Made by a program: the position numbers and the translations under genes
NCBI RefSeq assembly: GCF_017742245.1
Contig: NZ_JAGHKO010000014.1
Location: 372,001-436,000 of the forward strand
Length of the DNA stretch: 64,000 bases
Origin: Niastella soli
GTDB taxonomy: Bacteria; Bacteroidota; Bacteroidia; Chitinophagales; Chitinophagaceae
Reading direction: 5' to 3'
The notes under the pieces: model-generated
Told to the model about the DNA's origin: nothing
The model's database searches: none
The model's input: the letters and a program-made list of their open reading frames with translations, nothing else
In this document: positions 1 to 9,683 of the stretch, one piece after another
Layout of the letters: the number at the start of each line of letters is the position of its first letter
Position numbering within the stretch: the stretch's first letter is position 1

Positions 1-73
1 TTTATATAAGTTACCGAATTTTGCGGGAGCCGCATTGGCTGTTAACATAAAACCAGCACTGAAAGCGCTCTAG
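1..73 (+). CDS. Possible 3' end of a rightward gene (partial)
   Basis: A reading frame is open from the window edge to a TAG at 71-73 and encodes about 23 residues ending in NIKPALKAL. It is hydrophobic and alanine-rich, like the end of a membrane or transporter protein. Its stop overlaps the stop of the leftward thioredoxin-like gene, as in a tight convergent pair. The stretch is too short to identify and could be chance. Confidence 0.3.
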   Translation, partial: LYKLPNFAGAALAVNIKPALKAL

Positions 74-1371
74 TCCCAGGTCAGTTGACGGGTTTCCATT
101 TTATGCAAGGTCTGCTCGTACGTTTCGTCATACGGGCGGTTATCTGCCTGCGCAAGATCACTCTCCACCGCGGCAGCTTTCGTTTCCCATTGAATGGCTT
201 CTTTAAATTTTCCGGCCTTATAAAGCAAATTTGCATAGGTATCAATGATGGAAGGATCAACATGGTCTTTTTTTATGATCTCCATCCAGGAAATAGCCCT
301 GGTTAATTCAGCCATATCACTGACATGCTCAACGAACAGTTTCCAAATTTTGTTATTGGTAACAACCCACTTGAAGCCGGATGTATCCAGTCCGTACTTT
401 TCAACTTTTTGCACAAAGACCTCCCGCTCCTTTCGCCAATCTTTTTTAAAACTGAACCAATTCAATTTCGCACTCAACACATTCCGGTCAGCCACCACTT
501 CACCGTATTGAGCCCTGATATTTTCTGTAAGCCGCGTCCACGCCGGTTCTTTGCCACTTATTTTGGAACTATCATAAGGTGGTTTGATCTGTTCTTTCCA
601 AACAACATAATCAATAATGTCACTTGAAAAGGCCGGATCGCCAGATATGGTATCAGCTTTGGAAGCATTCGCTAACAGTTCCGGGAATATTTTTGTGCCG
701 GAGTGAATAACATGGATAAAATCACGGATAAAACCTAAATTATCCCTGGTAAATAGTTTCTCTGGATTGTTTGTGAGATAAGAATCAATATACTTACATG
801 CGGCGCTGTTTGCAAAAGAGGTATCACCAACTTCCCTGGCGCATTGTGCCAGATAGGGAATGGCTGCAAGTGCAATTGTCCCAACCTCATACTTCTTTTT
901 AAGCGTATAGTATTGTTTACTTGAATCGATCCCATTTTGAATTAACTGAAGGAATTGGTCCACATTTTTATACCCAATGCTCTTATGTACCAATTCGCCC
1001 GTTGGTGAGAAAAAAAGAAACGTGGGAAATTCCTCAATATGGTACTGGCGTGACAAACCGTTAGCAGCATTGCGAGTCATCCCACTTTTTATGTTCTTTG
1101 TCTTTATCGTATCAATACGGAGTTTTATCGGGATCAAAGGTTTCAATGCATTGATCACTACCTCTTTTGAGTACACTTTCTGGTCCATTTGTTTACAAGG
1201 CAAACACCAACTGGCAATACAGTCAACAAAGATATACCGGTTTGTGGTTAACGCCTCTTTCCTAAGGTTCACCCAATCTGAATCACTTTTCCAATTCACT
1301 TTGTTGGTCTTATTCTGGGGAAAAGCTACGAGATGAGGAAATATAACAATTAACAAAAGCAATAATTTCAT
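70..1371 (-). CDS. Exported thioredoxin-fold protein with C-terminal helical repeats
   Basis: A 433-residue protein with a signal peptide (residues 1-18) and a thioredoxin fold at about 25-150. The redox motif is W-C-L-P-C (Cys56 and Cys59), and the downstream EEFPTF segment supplies the cis-proline of the fold. The C-terminal 270 residues are helical, and a TPR-like stretch lies near residues 375-400. It is predicted to act in the periplasm as a disulfide reductase or isomerase. It is the last gene of a leftward run after SusC and SusD, with about 100 bp between its start and the end of SusD, so it may be co-transcribed. Thioredoxin-like proteins are common at the ends of SusC/SusD operons in Bacteroidota. 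The exact substrate is unknown. Confidence 0.85.
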   Translation of the reverse strand: MKLLLLLIVIFPHLVAFPQNKTNKVNWKSDSDWVNLRKEALTTNRYIFVDCIASWCLPCKQMDQKVYSKEVVINALKPLIPIKLRIDTIKTKNIKSGMTRNAANGLSRQYHIEEFPTFLFFSPTGELVHKSIGYKNVDQFLQLIQNGIDSSKQYYTLKKKYEVGTIALAAIPYLAQCAREVGDTSFANSAACKYIDSYLTNNPEKLFTRDNLGFIRDFIHVIHSGTKIFPELLANASKADTISGDPAFSSDIIDYVVWKEQIKPPYDSSKISGKEPAWTRLTENIRAQYGEVVADRNVLSAKLNWFSFKKDWRKEREVFVQKVEKYGLDTSGFKWVVTNNKIWKLFVEHVSDMAELTRAISWMEIIKKDHVDPSIIDTYANLLYKAGKFKEAIQWETKAAAVESDLAQADNRPYDETYEQTLHKMETRQLTWD

Positions 1372-1470
1372 TGTGCCTATTTGAATTTAGAGATATTATA
1401 CTGCATACGCCAATAGCTACCCTATTAATGGTGCATAACAGCGATACCAGCAAGGAAGAATTGAAAATTT

Positions 1471-2925
1471 TCAGTACCCGGCATTCTGGTGAATATTCGG
1501 GGCATTTTTTAAATCCGATAAAGGAAGGGGAAACCACTGTTTATATGATTGCCAGGTTAGACCTGGTTCCTTGACGGCAAGTACTGGAGGCATAATAGCA
1601 TCGACAGTTGCCGTTCTTTTTATATCGAGCCAGCGGGCGCCCAATTCAATAAACAGTTCAGTTTGTCGTTCATGTAAAATAGCTGCTAAGGAAGAATTCT
1701 TATCAACGGAGGCATAGGCTGGAAGTCCGGCTCTTGTGCGAATTACATTCAGGTCGGCATCAGCACCGGAGAGGTTGGCCAATTGGGCCCGCGCCTCGGC
1801 CCGGATCAAATACTGCTCACCCAGACGAAGAATGGTTAAATACTCTGTAACCGGTGCGCCATCCTGGTTTTCTTTATACTTGTATACATAATAATAATTC
1901 GTTCCGGAAACATCCGTACTATTTACCCATTGCAACATCCGTTGGTCACCGGGTTCAAAACTATTCAACAGCTGATCACTCAAATAAACCGGGTTAGATG
2001 CTGAAAGACCAGTTGGCGGTATTATGAAAGTCACCGCATCGAAAGTATTCGCTGTGGGCCCGTTACTCACTGACTGCAATTGCCAGATGGCTTCTTTATT
2101 ATTCTTTAGAAACGCCTCATTTAAGGGAACAGTGTCATAAAGCGGCTGATTATTTATCAAAGCGGTAGATTGCAATTCCGCATTCTGCCAATCACCTGTA
2201 TAGAGATACTCCCGGGCCAGCTGCGCGGTAGCAGCCCACTTGGTTGGACGGACTCTTTCCTCCGTGCCTCCTGTGTAAGGCTGCAACTTACCATCCAGGT
2301 AGTCTGAACTCAGGAGGTCCTGGGCCTGTCTTAAGTCGGAGATTATTTGCTTATTTATATCGTCTTTAGATGAGCGAGCTAATGAGCTGGTAGCTTTATA
2401 GTCTGTTGAGGTGACCAAAGGAGCATCGCCATACAGATTAACAAGGTAAAAATATAAGAATGCGCGCATAAACGCTGCTTCTCCAAGCAATTGTTGCTTT
2501 ACGGCTGGAGTCAGATTTTGGACCTTATTGAGATTTTCAATTGCATCATTGCAGCGAAAGATGTATCCATAGAACTTTTTCCAGTATTCAAATCCCGAAA
2601 CATTACTTCCTAAACTATTTGTATAATACGCCTCACGATCTGCTTCAAATCCTAAAGGAGACAACGTTAGTTCATCAGCCGATAACCCTAAGAATAAAGA
2701 CAGCGAAGATACTGTTCCCGGGAAAACGATATCTCCAGCGCTGATATCAGTATAAAGACCGGTCAACACCGACGTTGCAGATTCATCACTACTGTAAACG
2801 ACATCCGAAACGGTCGCTGTAACCGGAGTACCTGCATCTACAAACTTTTCGCAACCCATTGCAAGCATTAAAAAAAATGCAGCGAATATTCTATATGTAA
2901 AATGAATTAGCTTTTCCATATCCAA
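1471..2925 (-). CDS. SusD/RagB family outer-membrane nutrient-binding lipoprotein
   Basis: A 484-residue SusD-like surface lipoprotein. The signal peptide ends in the lipobox LAMGC (Cys25), followed by the typical short linker before a TPR-rich alpha fold. Family hallmarks include the segment around residues 145-165 (AFMRAFLYFYLVNLYGDAPLV) and the C-terminal ERQTELFIELGARWLDIKR region before the terminal NIHQNAGY. SusD proteins cap a SusC barrel and bind the oligomeric nutrient. The start lies 24 bp after the SusC stop, so the pair is surely one transcript. No enzyme gene is linked, so the substrate (glycan or peptide) cannot be inferred. Confidence 0.93.
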   Translation of the reverse strand: MDMEKLIHFTYRIFAAFFLMLAMGCEKFVDAGTPVTATVSDVVYSSDESATSVLTGLYTDISAGDIVFPGTVSSLSLFLGLSADELTLSPLGFEADREAYYTNSLGSNVSGFEYWKKFYGYIFRCNDAIENLNKVQNLTPAVKQQLLGEAAFMRAFLYFYLVNLYGDAPLVTSTDYKATSSLARSSKDDINKQIISDLRQAQDLLSSDYLDGKLQPYTGGTEERVRPTKWAATAQLAREYLYTGDWQNAELQSTALINNQPLYDTVPLNEAFLKNNKEAIWQLQSVSNGPTANTFDAVTFIIPPTGLSASNPVYLSDQLLNSFEPGDQRMLQWVNSTDVSGTNYYYVYKYKENQDGAPVTEYLTILRLGEQYLIRAEARAQLANLSGADADLNVIRTRAGLPAYASVDKNSSLAAILHERQTELFIELGARWLDIKRTATVDAIMPPVLAVKEPGLTWQSYKQWFPLPLSDLKNAPNIHQNAGY

Positions 2926-2949
2926 AAATTTGAGCTTAACTAAAAGGGA

Positions 2950-5900
2950 TCACAGTCCAACGTTAATTCCAAAGGTCAATACGCGTAATGGGGGCAATGC
3001 GAGGTCCAGACTGGCCGTTTCTGGATCAAGGCCTTTATAACTGGTAATGGTAAAAAGATTTTGCCCCTGAATAAAAAGCCGGCAACTTCTCAATTTCATG
3101 CTCTTCATTAGCTCATCGGAAAACTCATAAGATAAGTATAGATTTTTTAGCCGGATGAATGAACCATCTTCATATGCATAAGAGCTGTTGGGCAAGTCGA
3201 AATAGGTACTAAACAGACTAAAATTCGAACTATACTTTTGAGCATAAGCGATGTCTCCCGGTTTTTGCCACCTGTCTGTGATGGCTTCGGGTTGATTGTT
3301 GAAACCGCCCTGAAAACGGCCAGGTACGCGCATAGGGATATATCTGGGGCTTAATTTTTTAACAAACTGTAAAAAGACCGTTAACTGAAATCTTTTATAA
3401 GTAAAGTTATTTTCAAAGCCGCCGTAGTATTTGGGATTAATATTGATCATTTGAGTAAAGGCATTCAGGATCGTGTCAGGATTGGACGTCATCCCTTTCT
3501 CCCCATCACTAAATGAGTAAAGTCCGGTAGCGGGGTCTACCCCGAGGTATTGATAGGCTTTTACAATATTTACAGGCTGCCCTACTACAAGCCTTTCCGC
3601 ATAAGTTGAAGTTGCCAGATCGGGAAAAGAGACCAGTTTATTTTTGGGAATAGTTAAATTGAAAGATGAGGTCCATTCAAAATTCCTCTTTTTTATATTA
3701 AAGGTATTAAGTGTTAATTCCCATGAAGTATTTTCTACCACCGCAGGGAAATTAGAGTAAACCTGTTCAGATCCGGTAAAACTAGGTAACGAATAATTCA
3801 ATAACTGGTTTGATGACTTGTTATGAACATAGTTTGCAGTCAACAGGATTTTATTTTGCACAAAGCCTAATTCAACTCCGCCCTGCAGTTTTTTAGTTAC
3901 TTCCCATTGCAAATAAGGATTGGGAAAACCACTGGCAGCTAGCCCTGCATTCCCCTGATAGGGCACCGGTGCAGTAGTAGGATTGTATAAACTGAAATAT
4001 TGGTAGTCGCCGATCTGATCATTTCCTGTGGTGCCGTAACTGCCTTTAATTTTACCGAAACTCAAGAACTTTAATTCATCGGTACTCCATTTTTCGTTAC
4101 TAAAGATCCAGGCTGCGCCTACTGAGCCAAAATTATGGAACCGGTTGTCTGCACCAAATCTACTGCTGCCATCCCTTCTACCTGTCAAATTGAGGATGTA
4201 CTTTTTTTGCCAATTGTAGGTGATGCGACCAAAAAGGGCCTGGTATTTATATACCGCATTCACATTGGAACCGGTTGTTACACCCGATACGATCGATGCG
4301 GCAGAATGAATGTCTTCCATAGCAGCGTCACTGTTATACCCGGTGCCCACTAAATAATTCCCTTTACTGGTATTTTGCAAAAAGGTCGTTCCCACCAATC
4401 CCTCCAAGTCTCCACCTCCCATTGATTTTGAGAAGATCAACTGTGGCTCAACGATCCATGAATTGACATTACTATTACCGTATAAGGCACTCCTTTGGGT
4501 ATAAGGCCGATCTTCCGGACGAACTGCTATTAATGGTTGGTAAGCGTCATATTCATTAATTTGCATAAAAGTGTAGCCAAAATTACTCTTGACACTTAAA
4601 TATGGTGTCAAATTATAGCTGAGCACAGCGTTATTGATCAGATTTATTGTTTTACCCTTGTAGTTAATATAAATATTTTGCAAAGGATTGTTTATTGTAG
4701 AGGTACCGTCTGCGTTTGGTACCCAGTTTAATGAACCATCAGGATTTTTTAAATCCGGCGCATTGGGAGCAAGCGTTATATAATTGGTAAAATCTACAAC
4801 AGGCAATCTGTTATAATCATACATGAAATTTTGGGACAGTTGAAAATTAAAACGCTTATCAGCTGAAGCGCTGTTCAAACTAAAGTGAGCAGACGCTTTC
4901 TGATCACTATAATTTTCCGGAAATACCGTGGTCTCCCGATGGTATGTTCCGCTTACAAGATATTTTGTATTGGCACCTCCTCCTGACAGCGCAACTTGTG
5001 CATTTGTGTAACTGGCTGTTCTGCCAATCATTTCTTTTTGCCAATTGGTATACTTTGTGGTATCCCATAATGTCAGATCATATTGATTGTCGGGTATTGG
5101 TGATATTCCGTCATTTTGTAAACCCTCATAGCGCATATCCAGGTACTGACGGGTATTCATCAGGGATATTTCTTTTGGCACCTTACCGACTCCCTGGTAA
5201 AAATTAATGTCAACCCTGGTTTTGTCAGCCTTGCCGGATTTGGTTGTAATTAAAAGCGCGCCATTGGCAGCACGTGACCCATAAATTGCAGTCGCGTCGG
5301 CATCTTTTAACACATCTATCCTTTCGATATCACCTGGGTTAATAAAACTAAGTGGGCTTCCACCTGCAAGCGGCGAGCCGCCAATACCAGCATTGTTTGC
5401 CAATGTAGAGGTAGGTAATTCACTCACGTAGGGCACTCCATCTACAACAATTAATGGTGCATTTCCTTGAAGAATACTATTTTGTCCCTGAATGTTAAAT
5501 TTTACATTACCACCAGCTAATCCGTTAGATTGGGTTATGTACAATCCAGGCACACGCCCCTCCATGGCGACTATAGGATTACTCACGGGTTGCTTTTCAA
5601 TTTCGGTCCCTTTCAACGTAGAAACATTACCTGTCTGAAAACGTTTTGTTGTTTGCCCATAGGCTATCATTTGCACCTCATCTAAAGGCCTTACCGAGAT
5701 TCTTACGGCTATTTCCAATTGCGTTCTGCCATCCGCTTTAATTTCTGTGGTCTCTATACCCACTCCGCTTACTATAAGCGTAGCACTCTCCTCAACCCCG
5801 GTCAAAACAAACCAGCCATCCTTATTGGTGGCTGTTCCTTTTGTTGTACCCTTTACGGTTATGGAAGCTAATACCGGCTCGCCTTTTTCATTGACCACCC

Positions 5901-6336
5901 GGCCTTTTATATCTATAGGTTTGGGGAGGTCTTTACTGTTGTTTTTTTTTGGCGTAATGGTAATGGCATGCTGGTTGATTTGGTAGGTAAATGGTTGATC
6001 TTTGAAACAGATGTCCAGCACCTGTTTAAGCGTGGCATTCTTAACCTCGATAGTTATAGGTTTAGCTTCCTTGGTAGTTTCGTCTGAAAGAAAGAAGCTA
6101 TAACCCGTTTGCTTTTGAATTTGAGTCAGCACTTTAGACAGGCTCGCGTCCTTTTCTTTAAGTGTGATCATCTCCTGCGCGCCTGTTTTTGCGCTAACGT
6201 GCAAACAGCACACTAATAATATGAATGCCGTGATCTTCATTATCCGAACGAATTTCCGAAGGCTGCCTCCTTTGAGCAGGCATAGTTTTGGCAATACCCC
6301 AAATAACAGGGCTTTGCAAGTATTAAATTCTTGCAT
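2950..6336 (-). CDS. SusC/RagA family TonB-dependent transporter with STN domain
   Basis: A 1128-residue outer-membrane TonB-dependent transporter. After a long N-terminal leader (signal segment at about 33-54) come an STN signalling domain (55-127), a carboxypeptidase-regulatory-like beta-sandwich (142-213), a plug (about 228-370) with the motifs NAPLIVVDGVPY, IERIDVLKDADATAIYGSRA and NGALLITTKSG, and a beta-barrel ending in LTFGINVGL. The STN domain is the part that contacts a FecR-type anti-sigma factor, which agrees with the FecR and ECF sigma genes directly upstream. The SusD partner follows after 24 bp. The sequence looks intact and of normal length. Confidence 0.95.
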   Translation of the reverse strand: MQEFNTCKALLFGVLPKLCLLKGGSLRKFVRIMKITAFILLVCCLHVSAKTGAQEMITLKEKDASLSKVLTQIQKQTGYSFFLSDETTKEAKPITIEVKNATLKQVLDICFKDQPFTYQINQHAITITPKKNNSKDLPKPIDIKGRVVNEKGEPVLASITVKGTTKGTATNKDGWFVLTGVEESATLIVSGVGIETTEIKADGRTQLEIAVRISVRPLDEVQMIAYGQTTKRFQTGNVSTLKGTEIEKQPVSNPIVAMEGRVPGLYITQSNGLAGGNVKFNIQGQNSILQGNAPLIVVDGVPYVSELPTSTLANNAGIGGSPLAGGSPLSFINPGDIERIDVLKDADATAIYGSRAANGALLITTKSGKADKTRVDINFYQGVGKVPKEISLMNTRQYLDMRYEGLQNDGISPIPDNQYDLTLWDTTKYTNWQKEMIGRTASYTNAQVALSGGGANTKYLVSGTYHRETTVFPENYSDQKASAHFSLNSASADKRFNFQLSQNFMYDYNRLPVVDFTNYITLAPNAPDLKNPDGSLNWVPNADGTSTINNPLQNIYINYKGKTINLINNAVLSYNLTPYLSVKSNFGYTFMQINEYDAYQPLIAVRPEDRPYTQRSALYGNSNVNSWIVEPQLIFSKSMGGGDLEGLVGTTFLQNTSKGNYLVGTGYNSDAAMEDIHSAASIVSGVTTGSNVNAVYKYQALFGRITYNWQKKYILNLTGRRDGSSRFGADNRFHNFGSVGAAWIFSNEKWSTDELKFLSFGKIKGSYGTTGNDQIGDYQYFSLYNPTTAPVPYQGNAGLAASGFPNPYLQWEVTKKLQGGVELGFVQNKILLTANYVHNKSSNQLLNYSLPSFTGSEQVYSNFPAVVENTSWELTLNTFNIKKRNFEWTSSFNLTIPKNKLVSFPDLATSTYAERLVVGQPVNIVKAYQYLGVDPATGLYSFSDGEKGMTSNPDTILNAFTQMININPKYYGGFENNFTYKRFQLTVFLQFVKKLSPRYIPMRVPGRFQGGFNNQPEAITDRWQKPGDIAYAQKYSSNFSLFSTYFDLPNSSYAYEDGSFIRLKNLYLSYEFSDELMKSMKLRSCRLFIQGQNLFTITSYKGLDPETASLDLALPPLRVLTFGINVGL

Positions 6337-6393
6337 ACCTTTAATACATTGAAGGTTAAATAATAAGTGTCTTGCTTTTGGTTAACCTTTTAT

Positions 6394-6424
6394 AAGCCGG
6401 TGTGTACCAGACACCGGCTTTTTT
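6394..6424. terminator. Hairpin between FecR and SusC
   Basis: Perfect 10-bp arms (AAGCCGGTGT at 6394-6403 and ACACCGGCTT at 6411-6420) are followed by six T on the plus strand. The neighbouring genes run leftward and their side lacks a U-tract. It may still end or weaken the sigma-fecR transcript upstream of SusC. The rest of 6337-6625 shows only a short 10-bp-period GGGATAGG repeat near 6514-6532. Confidence 0.5.
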
Positions 6425-6625
6425 GATGCCTTAACGGCATCTGGTCTACCTTTGATGGCTCAATGGTTACAAGGACTCGATTCGTTTAGTGGACTTCAGG
6501 CTTAGCACGAGGTGGGATAGGGAGGGATAGGGTGATGTATTGAAAGAAAATTGGATAAGGTCCAGATCGTAACCCAAACAGGCTGACGATCGTTGCACCT
6601 GGTAGGTTTTATGGTAAAGAAATAA

Positions 6626-7807
6626 TCAGGGGGTTACTGTAATGGTGCGTCCTTCGATCTTAAAATGCACGGTACTTTTTTCCAGCATATCTAACACCAC
6701 TGTTACCGGCAAATTGCGGTCAATGATCCCGGTAAACCGGTCAAAGATTGTTCCTTTATAAACAACCCGCACATCATACCACCGCGCCAATTGGTCCATT
6801 ACAGCTTGCACATTATCTTCTTTAAAAACAAAGAGGCCTTTTTGCCAGCCGGTTGCTTTTTCAAGGTCCGCCGTTTTTTGTAGCTGTATGTTGCCCGAAG
6901 GCAACAACGTTGCCTGCTGACCGGGCATCAATACTTTTGTATTTTGCTGGCTGGTCAGCTGCACTTTCCCTTCCAGCAAGGTGGTGGTCGTCATATGTTG
7001 GTCTTCGTAGGCATTCACATTAAACACCGTTCCCAATACTTTTACCTCCAGGCCATTTACCTGAACAATAAAGGGTTGATGGGGATCTTTAGCTACTTCA
7101 AAATAGGCCTCCCCTAATATATCTACCCTTCTTTCTGAGCCTGAAAACCCTATGGGATAGTGTACAGAGGAGGCGGCATTCAACCAAATTTTCGTCCCAT
7201 CGGCCAATACCACGGAATAACTTTCTCCTCTTCCCGTTGATAACGTATTATAAAGAACCTTTTCCCCGCCCGCTCCGGGTTGCCTGTCATAAACCAGTTG
7301 TCCCTTTTTATTTTCAACACTGGTTTTACCCTGCGTAGCCAGTTTTCCCAAACCAGCACTATCCAGCAACACCACACTCCCATCGGCAAGGGTCAGCCGC
7401 GCTTTATAACCGCCCGGTCGCACCGGCGCTTCTACGGGAGTAACCTGCACTTTATCCAACCGTTGTGGTCGTTTATAAAGGGACCACCACACGCCAAGAA
7501 CTATCAGGAGAACAGCCGCGGCTGCTACATACCGGAACCAGGTAATGATGGCAGCCTTAGGCTTGTCTGCGTCCCCGGGTATTCCAATTTGCTGGTTTAA
7601 TAAATTCCAGTATTTTTTTTTGTGCTGCTCCAGTGCGGCAACACTATTCATATCGCCAAGAATACGTTCTGGATTGGTAAGTTGCTTCCATATATCCTCC
7701 TCCCCCCTGTTCCGAAACCAGTCGGCTAAAGCCTGCTGCTCTTCAGCACTGATGTCCGGATACCTGGAGAAAAGCTTAAAATATCTATCCATGCTTTCGT
7801 CCTGCAT
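6626..7807 (-). CDS. FecR family anti-sigma factor (DUF4974 C-terminus)
   Basis: A 393-residue inner-membrane anti-sigma factor. The cytoplasmic N-terminal part (1-89, with the motif ISAEEQQALADW) is followed by one transmembrane helix (about 90-110), a periplasmic FecR beta-domain (GEAYFEVAKDPHQPFIV, GTVFNVNAY) and a DUF4974/STN-like C-terminal domain (FKEDNVQAVMDQLARWYDV). It should hold the upstream ECF sigma factor inactive until the STN domain of the loaded SusC transporter signals. It lies 88 bp after the sigma gene and before SusC, the standard Bacteroidota order. A second in-frame Met five codons in (MDRYF, start 7792) is an equally good start. Confidence 0.93.
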   Translation of the reverse strand: MQDESMDRYFKLFSRYPDISAEEQQALADWFRNRGEEDIWKQLTNPERILGDMNSVAALEQHKKKYWNLLNQQIGIPGDADKPKAAIITWFRYVAAAAVLLIVLGVWWSLYKRPQRLDKVQVTPVEAPVRPGGYKARLTLADGSVVLLDSAGLGKLATQGKTSVENKKGQLVYDRQPGAGGEKVLYNTLSTGRGESYSVVLADGTKIWLNAASSVHYPIGFSGSERRVDILGEAYFEVAKDPHQPFIVQVNGLEVKVLGTVFNVNAYEDQHMTTTTLLEGKVQLTSQQNTKVLMPGQQATLLPSGNIQLQKTADLEKATGWQKGLFVFKEDNVQAVMDQLARWYDVRVVYKGTIFDRFTGIIDRNLPVTVVLDMLEKSTVHFKIEGRTITVTP

Positions 7808-7895
7808 GCCAACTTCGTTTAATTTGGTAACCTTTTCTAATAGTACTACGCCGAGGGTGTTTCTTTTCTTAGTCCATTGGGCAACTTTTTTAAAA

Positions 7896-8474
7896 TTATT
7901 TTTTAATAGCCTGGTATAACAGGTAGAGAACGAAGAGTAATTGCTGCCTGGAAAAGAACAGTCGCAATTTTTTTACCACCTGGTCCCGGTGCGCATAAAC
8001 GGTCTTTTCAGCAATGTGAAGCTTTTGCGCAATTTCAGCCGTGGTCTTGCCTTCGAGATAAGAAAGGGTAAACACCTGCCGCTGTTTCTCTGGTAATTGC
8101 TGAATGACAGCGTACAGGCGTTCCAGCAGGGCAGCCTCCGCACTGTAACGTTCTATGGCATTCTCTTCTTCTCTGCTCATGGCCCCCATCTGTTCAGCAT
8201 AATTCCGTTTGGCCTTCAGGGACCTGAGATAAGAAACAGCGGAATTGCGGGTAGTAGTATATAGAAAACCCCGCAGATGGTCTACACTATCAAAATGAGC
8301 AGCCTGCTCCCATACTTTAGCATAGGCATCGGTTGCAATATCCAATGCTTCCTCTTCGTTCCCGGTGATCTTTCGGGCAAACAAGTAGAGCTGGGAAAAC
8401 CAGCGGTCATAAATCGTGTAAAATGCCTTGATATCCTTTTGATTCAAGCCTTTTATTATAAGGTCGTCGTTCAT
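7896..8474 (-). CDS. ECF-type RNA polymerase sigma factor
   Basis: An ECF sigma factor of 192 residues from the Met at 8474. An upstream in-frame Met at 8513 would add 13 residues, but family members usually begin close to the segment LIIKGLNQKDIKAFYTIYD. Region 2 contains LYLFARKITGNEEEALDIATDAYAKVW. Region 4 contains the helix-turn-helix LEGKTTAEIAQKLHIAEKTVYAH. The protein ends in an unusual hydrophobic tail (QQLLFVLYLLYQAIKK). It should drive the SusC/SusD genes under control of the FecR protein encoded next. Confidence 0.92.
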   Translation of the reverse strand: MNDDLIIKGLNQKDIKAFYTIYDRWFSQLYLFARKITGNEEEALDIATDAYAKVWEQAAHFDSVDHLRGFLYTTTRNSAVSYLRSLKAKRNYAEQMGAMSREEENAIERYSAEAALLERLYAVIQQLPEKQRQVFTLSYLEGKTTAEIAQKLHIAEKTVYAHRDQVVKKLRLFFSRQQLLFVLYLLYQAIKK

Positions 8475-8865
8475 TCCGGTTTCTTGTGAAAGGGTTACGC
8501 GCATTATAGACACAAAAGTTTCATGATGGCACTGACCATCATCCGGGAATGTGACCTCATTTGGCTATTTCAGGACTTGCCAGGTGTTGTTGCTCAATAA
8601 TGGCAACTATGCTTTGTATGTGGTAGGATTGATAATAACTGTAAAGAAACTAAGTCATTGGAGGTTAAGGCACTCTAAGGTAATCACCAAATGGGTACAT
8701 GCCAAATATATTCGATTCAGTCATACGTGGTTGCAATCAAAGTTTCACTCTTTAACGTACCGCTGGTTAGTTCCTTTTATTCTATCGATCACGTATAATA
8801 TACACAAAAAGGAGGCTGCTATAAGCAACCTCCTTTGATTTAAGTATGTATCATACACCAGCCGC
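8475..8865. other. Intergenic region, no gene recognised
   Basis: About 390 bp between the start of the sigma gene and the end of the reductase gene. The only recognisable element is the terminator hairpin at 8806-8836. A short open frame at 8551-8838 reads into that hairpin and has no protein-like features. Confidence 0.5.
8806..8836 (-). terminator. Rho-independent terminator of the reductase gene
   Basis: A hairpin with 13-bp arms and one mismatch (8808-8820 and 8824-8836) is followed on the minus strand by a T-run. It lies 30 bp past the stop of the leftward reductase gene. Confidence 0.7.
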
Positions 8866-9459
8866 CTACACCTTAATATTGTCTTTCACCACTTCACCGG
8901 CCCGTTGGTAGCTGGCTATAATAACCCCTTTGGTTGTTACCTGACTTTCGGTTAGGGTAAATGCGGCCGGCATAACGCCGTTCTGAAACAGCTTTTTCCC
9001 CTCGCCAAGGATCAGTGGGTAAATTTTGAGCCGGAGCTCGTCAACCAGGTCATGGGTAAGCAACAATTGAATGAGCTGACTGCTGCCCCAAACCTGAAGA
9101 TCTGCGCCTTCCGACTGCTTTAGCTTTTTTAGATCGGCCACATTATTGAGGAATGTGGTATTCTCCCAGTCTGATTGTCCCCTGCTTTGCGAAAAAACGT
9201 ATTTGGCGCCTTTATTAATGCCAGGCCAGAAGTCGCCATGTTTGGGCCAGTAGGGTTCCCAGATCTCAAATGTTTTTCTGCCCAACAGATAATCGGTCGG
9301 TTTCAGTTCTTCTGCCATCACCTTGCCAAAAATCTCGTCATTATAAGATGCCGTCCAGCCGCCATGCTTGAAACCGCCTGCCGTATCTTCTTCAGGCCCA
9401 CCGGGTGCCTGCATAACTCCATCCAGGGTGATCATTGATAAAACTATTATTTTTCTCAT
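8866..9459 (-). CDS. RibD C-terminal/dihydrofolate-reductase-like protein
   Basis: A 197-residue protein of the RibD_C/DHFR-like fold. It shows the N-terminal strand RKIIVLSMITLDGVMQAPGG, the active-site region DYLLGRKTFEIWEPYWP, and the NADPH-site stretch LQVWGSSQLIQLLLTHDLVDELRL followed by LGEGKKLFQNG. This group is common in Bacteroidota as single-gene NADPH-dependent reductases of unknown substrate and is not by itself evidence of riboflavin synthesis. It stands alone with its own terminator. The 120 bp upstream contain a decayed copy of the promoter and first codons of the alpha/beta hydrolase gene at 10919-11791. Confidence 0.9.
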   Translation of the reverse strand: MRKIIVLSMITLDGVMQAPGGPEEDTAGGFKHGGWTASYNDEIFGKVMAEELKPTDYLLGRKTFEIWEPYWPKHGDFWPGINKGAKYVFSQSRGQSDWENTTFLNNVADLKKLKQSEGADLQVWGSSQLIQLLLTHDLVDELRLKIYPLILGEGKKLFQNGVMPAAFTLTESQVTTKGVIIASYQRAGEVVKDNIKV

Positions 9460-9508
9460 GATATTCGTTTTTTATAAATAAGATAAAAGTTATTATAATA
9501 GGGTTATT

Positions 9509-9577
9509 TTAAAAAACCGTAACGACAATCAGCGGCATTGCTCTAAGCCGGATAAGTGTTTTAAGTGAATTGTACAT
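9509..9577 (-). pseudogene. 5' remnant of an alpha/beta-hydrolase gene copy
   Basis: A 22-codon frame reads MYNSLKTLIRLRAMPLIVVTVF and then stops. It matches the signal peptide of the hydrolase at 11791 (MKNSLKTLIQLRSMLLIAILF). The upstream non-coding DNA to about 9685 is also similar to 11792-11900. This is the leader of a lost or truncated duplicate, now directly upstream of the reductase gene. Confidence 0.7.
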
Positions 9578-9616
9578 AACGTTGTTTATATGCTGGTTTG
9601 AATGTTATTGACAAGA

Positions 9617-9624
9617 CAAAACTA
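9617..9624 (-). promoter_or_regulatory. Candidate -7 element (TAGTTTTG) in the duplicated leader
   Basis: The minus strand reads TAGTTTTG, matching the Bacteroidota -7 consensus TAnnTTTG. The same octamer sits at the same place in the hydrolase leader (11831-11838). It may now serve the reductase gene about 160 bp downstream. No clear -33 TTG is seen. Confidence 0.45.
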
Positions 9625-9683
9625 GCATTCGCTTCTGGCTTTGACACGGGGCAAAAATGACAACTTAGGGGCGAATTGTGCCT

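Noticed and set aside
8551-8838. 95-codon frame between sigma factor and reductase
   Set aside because: It runs into the terminator hairpin and lacks any protein-like pattern.
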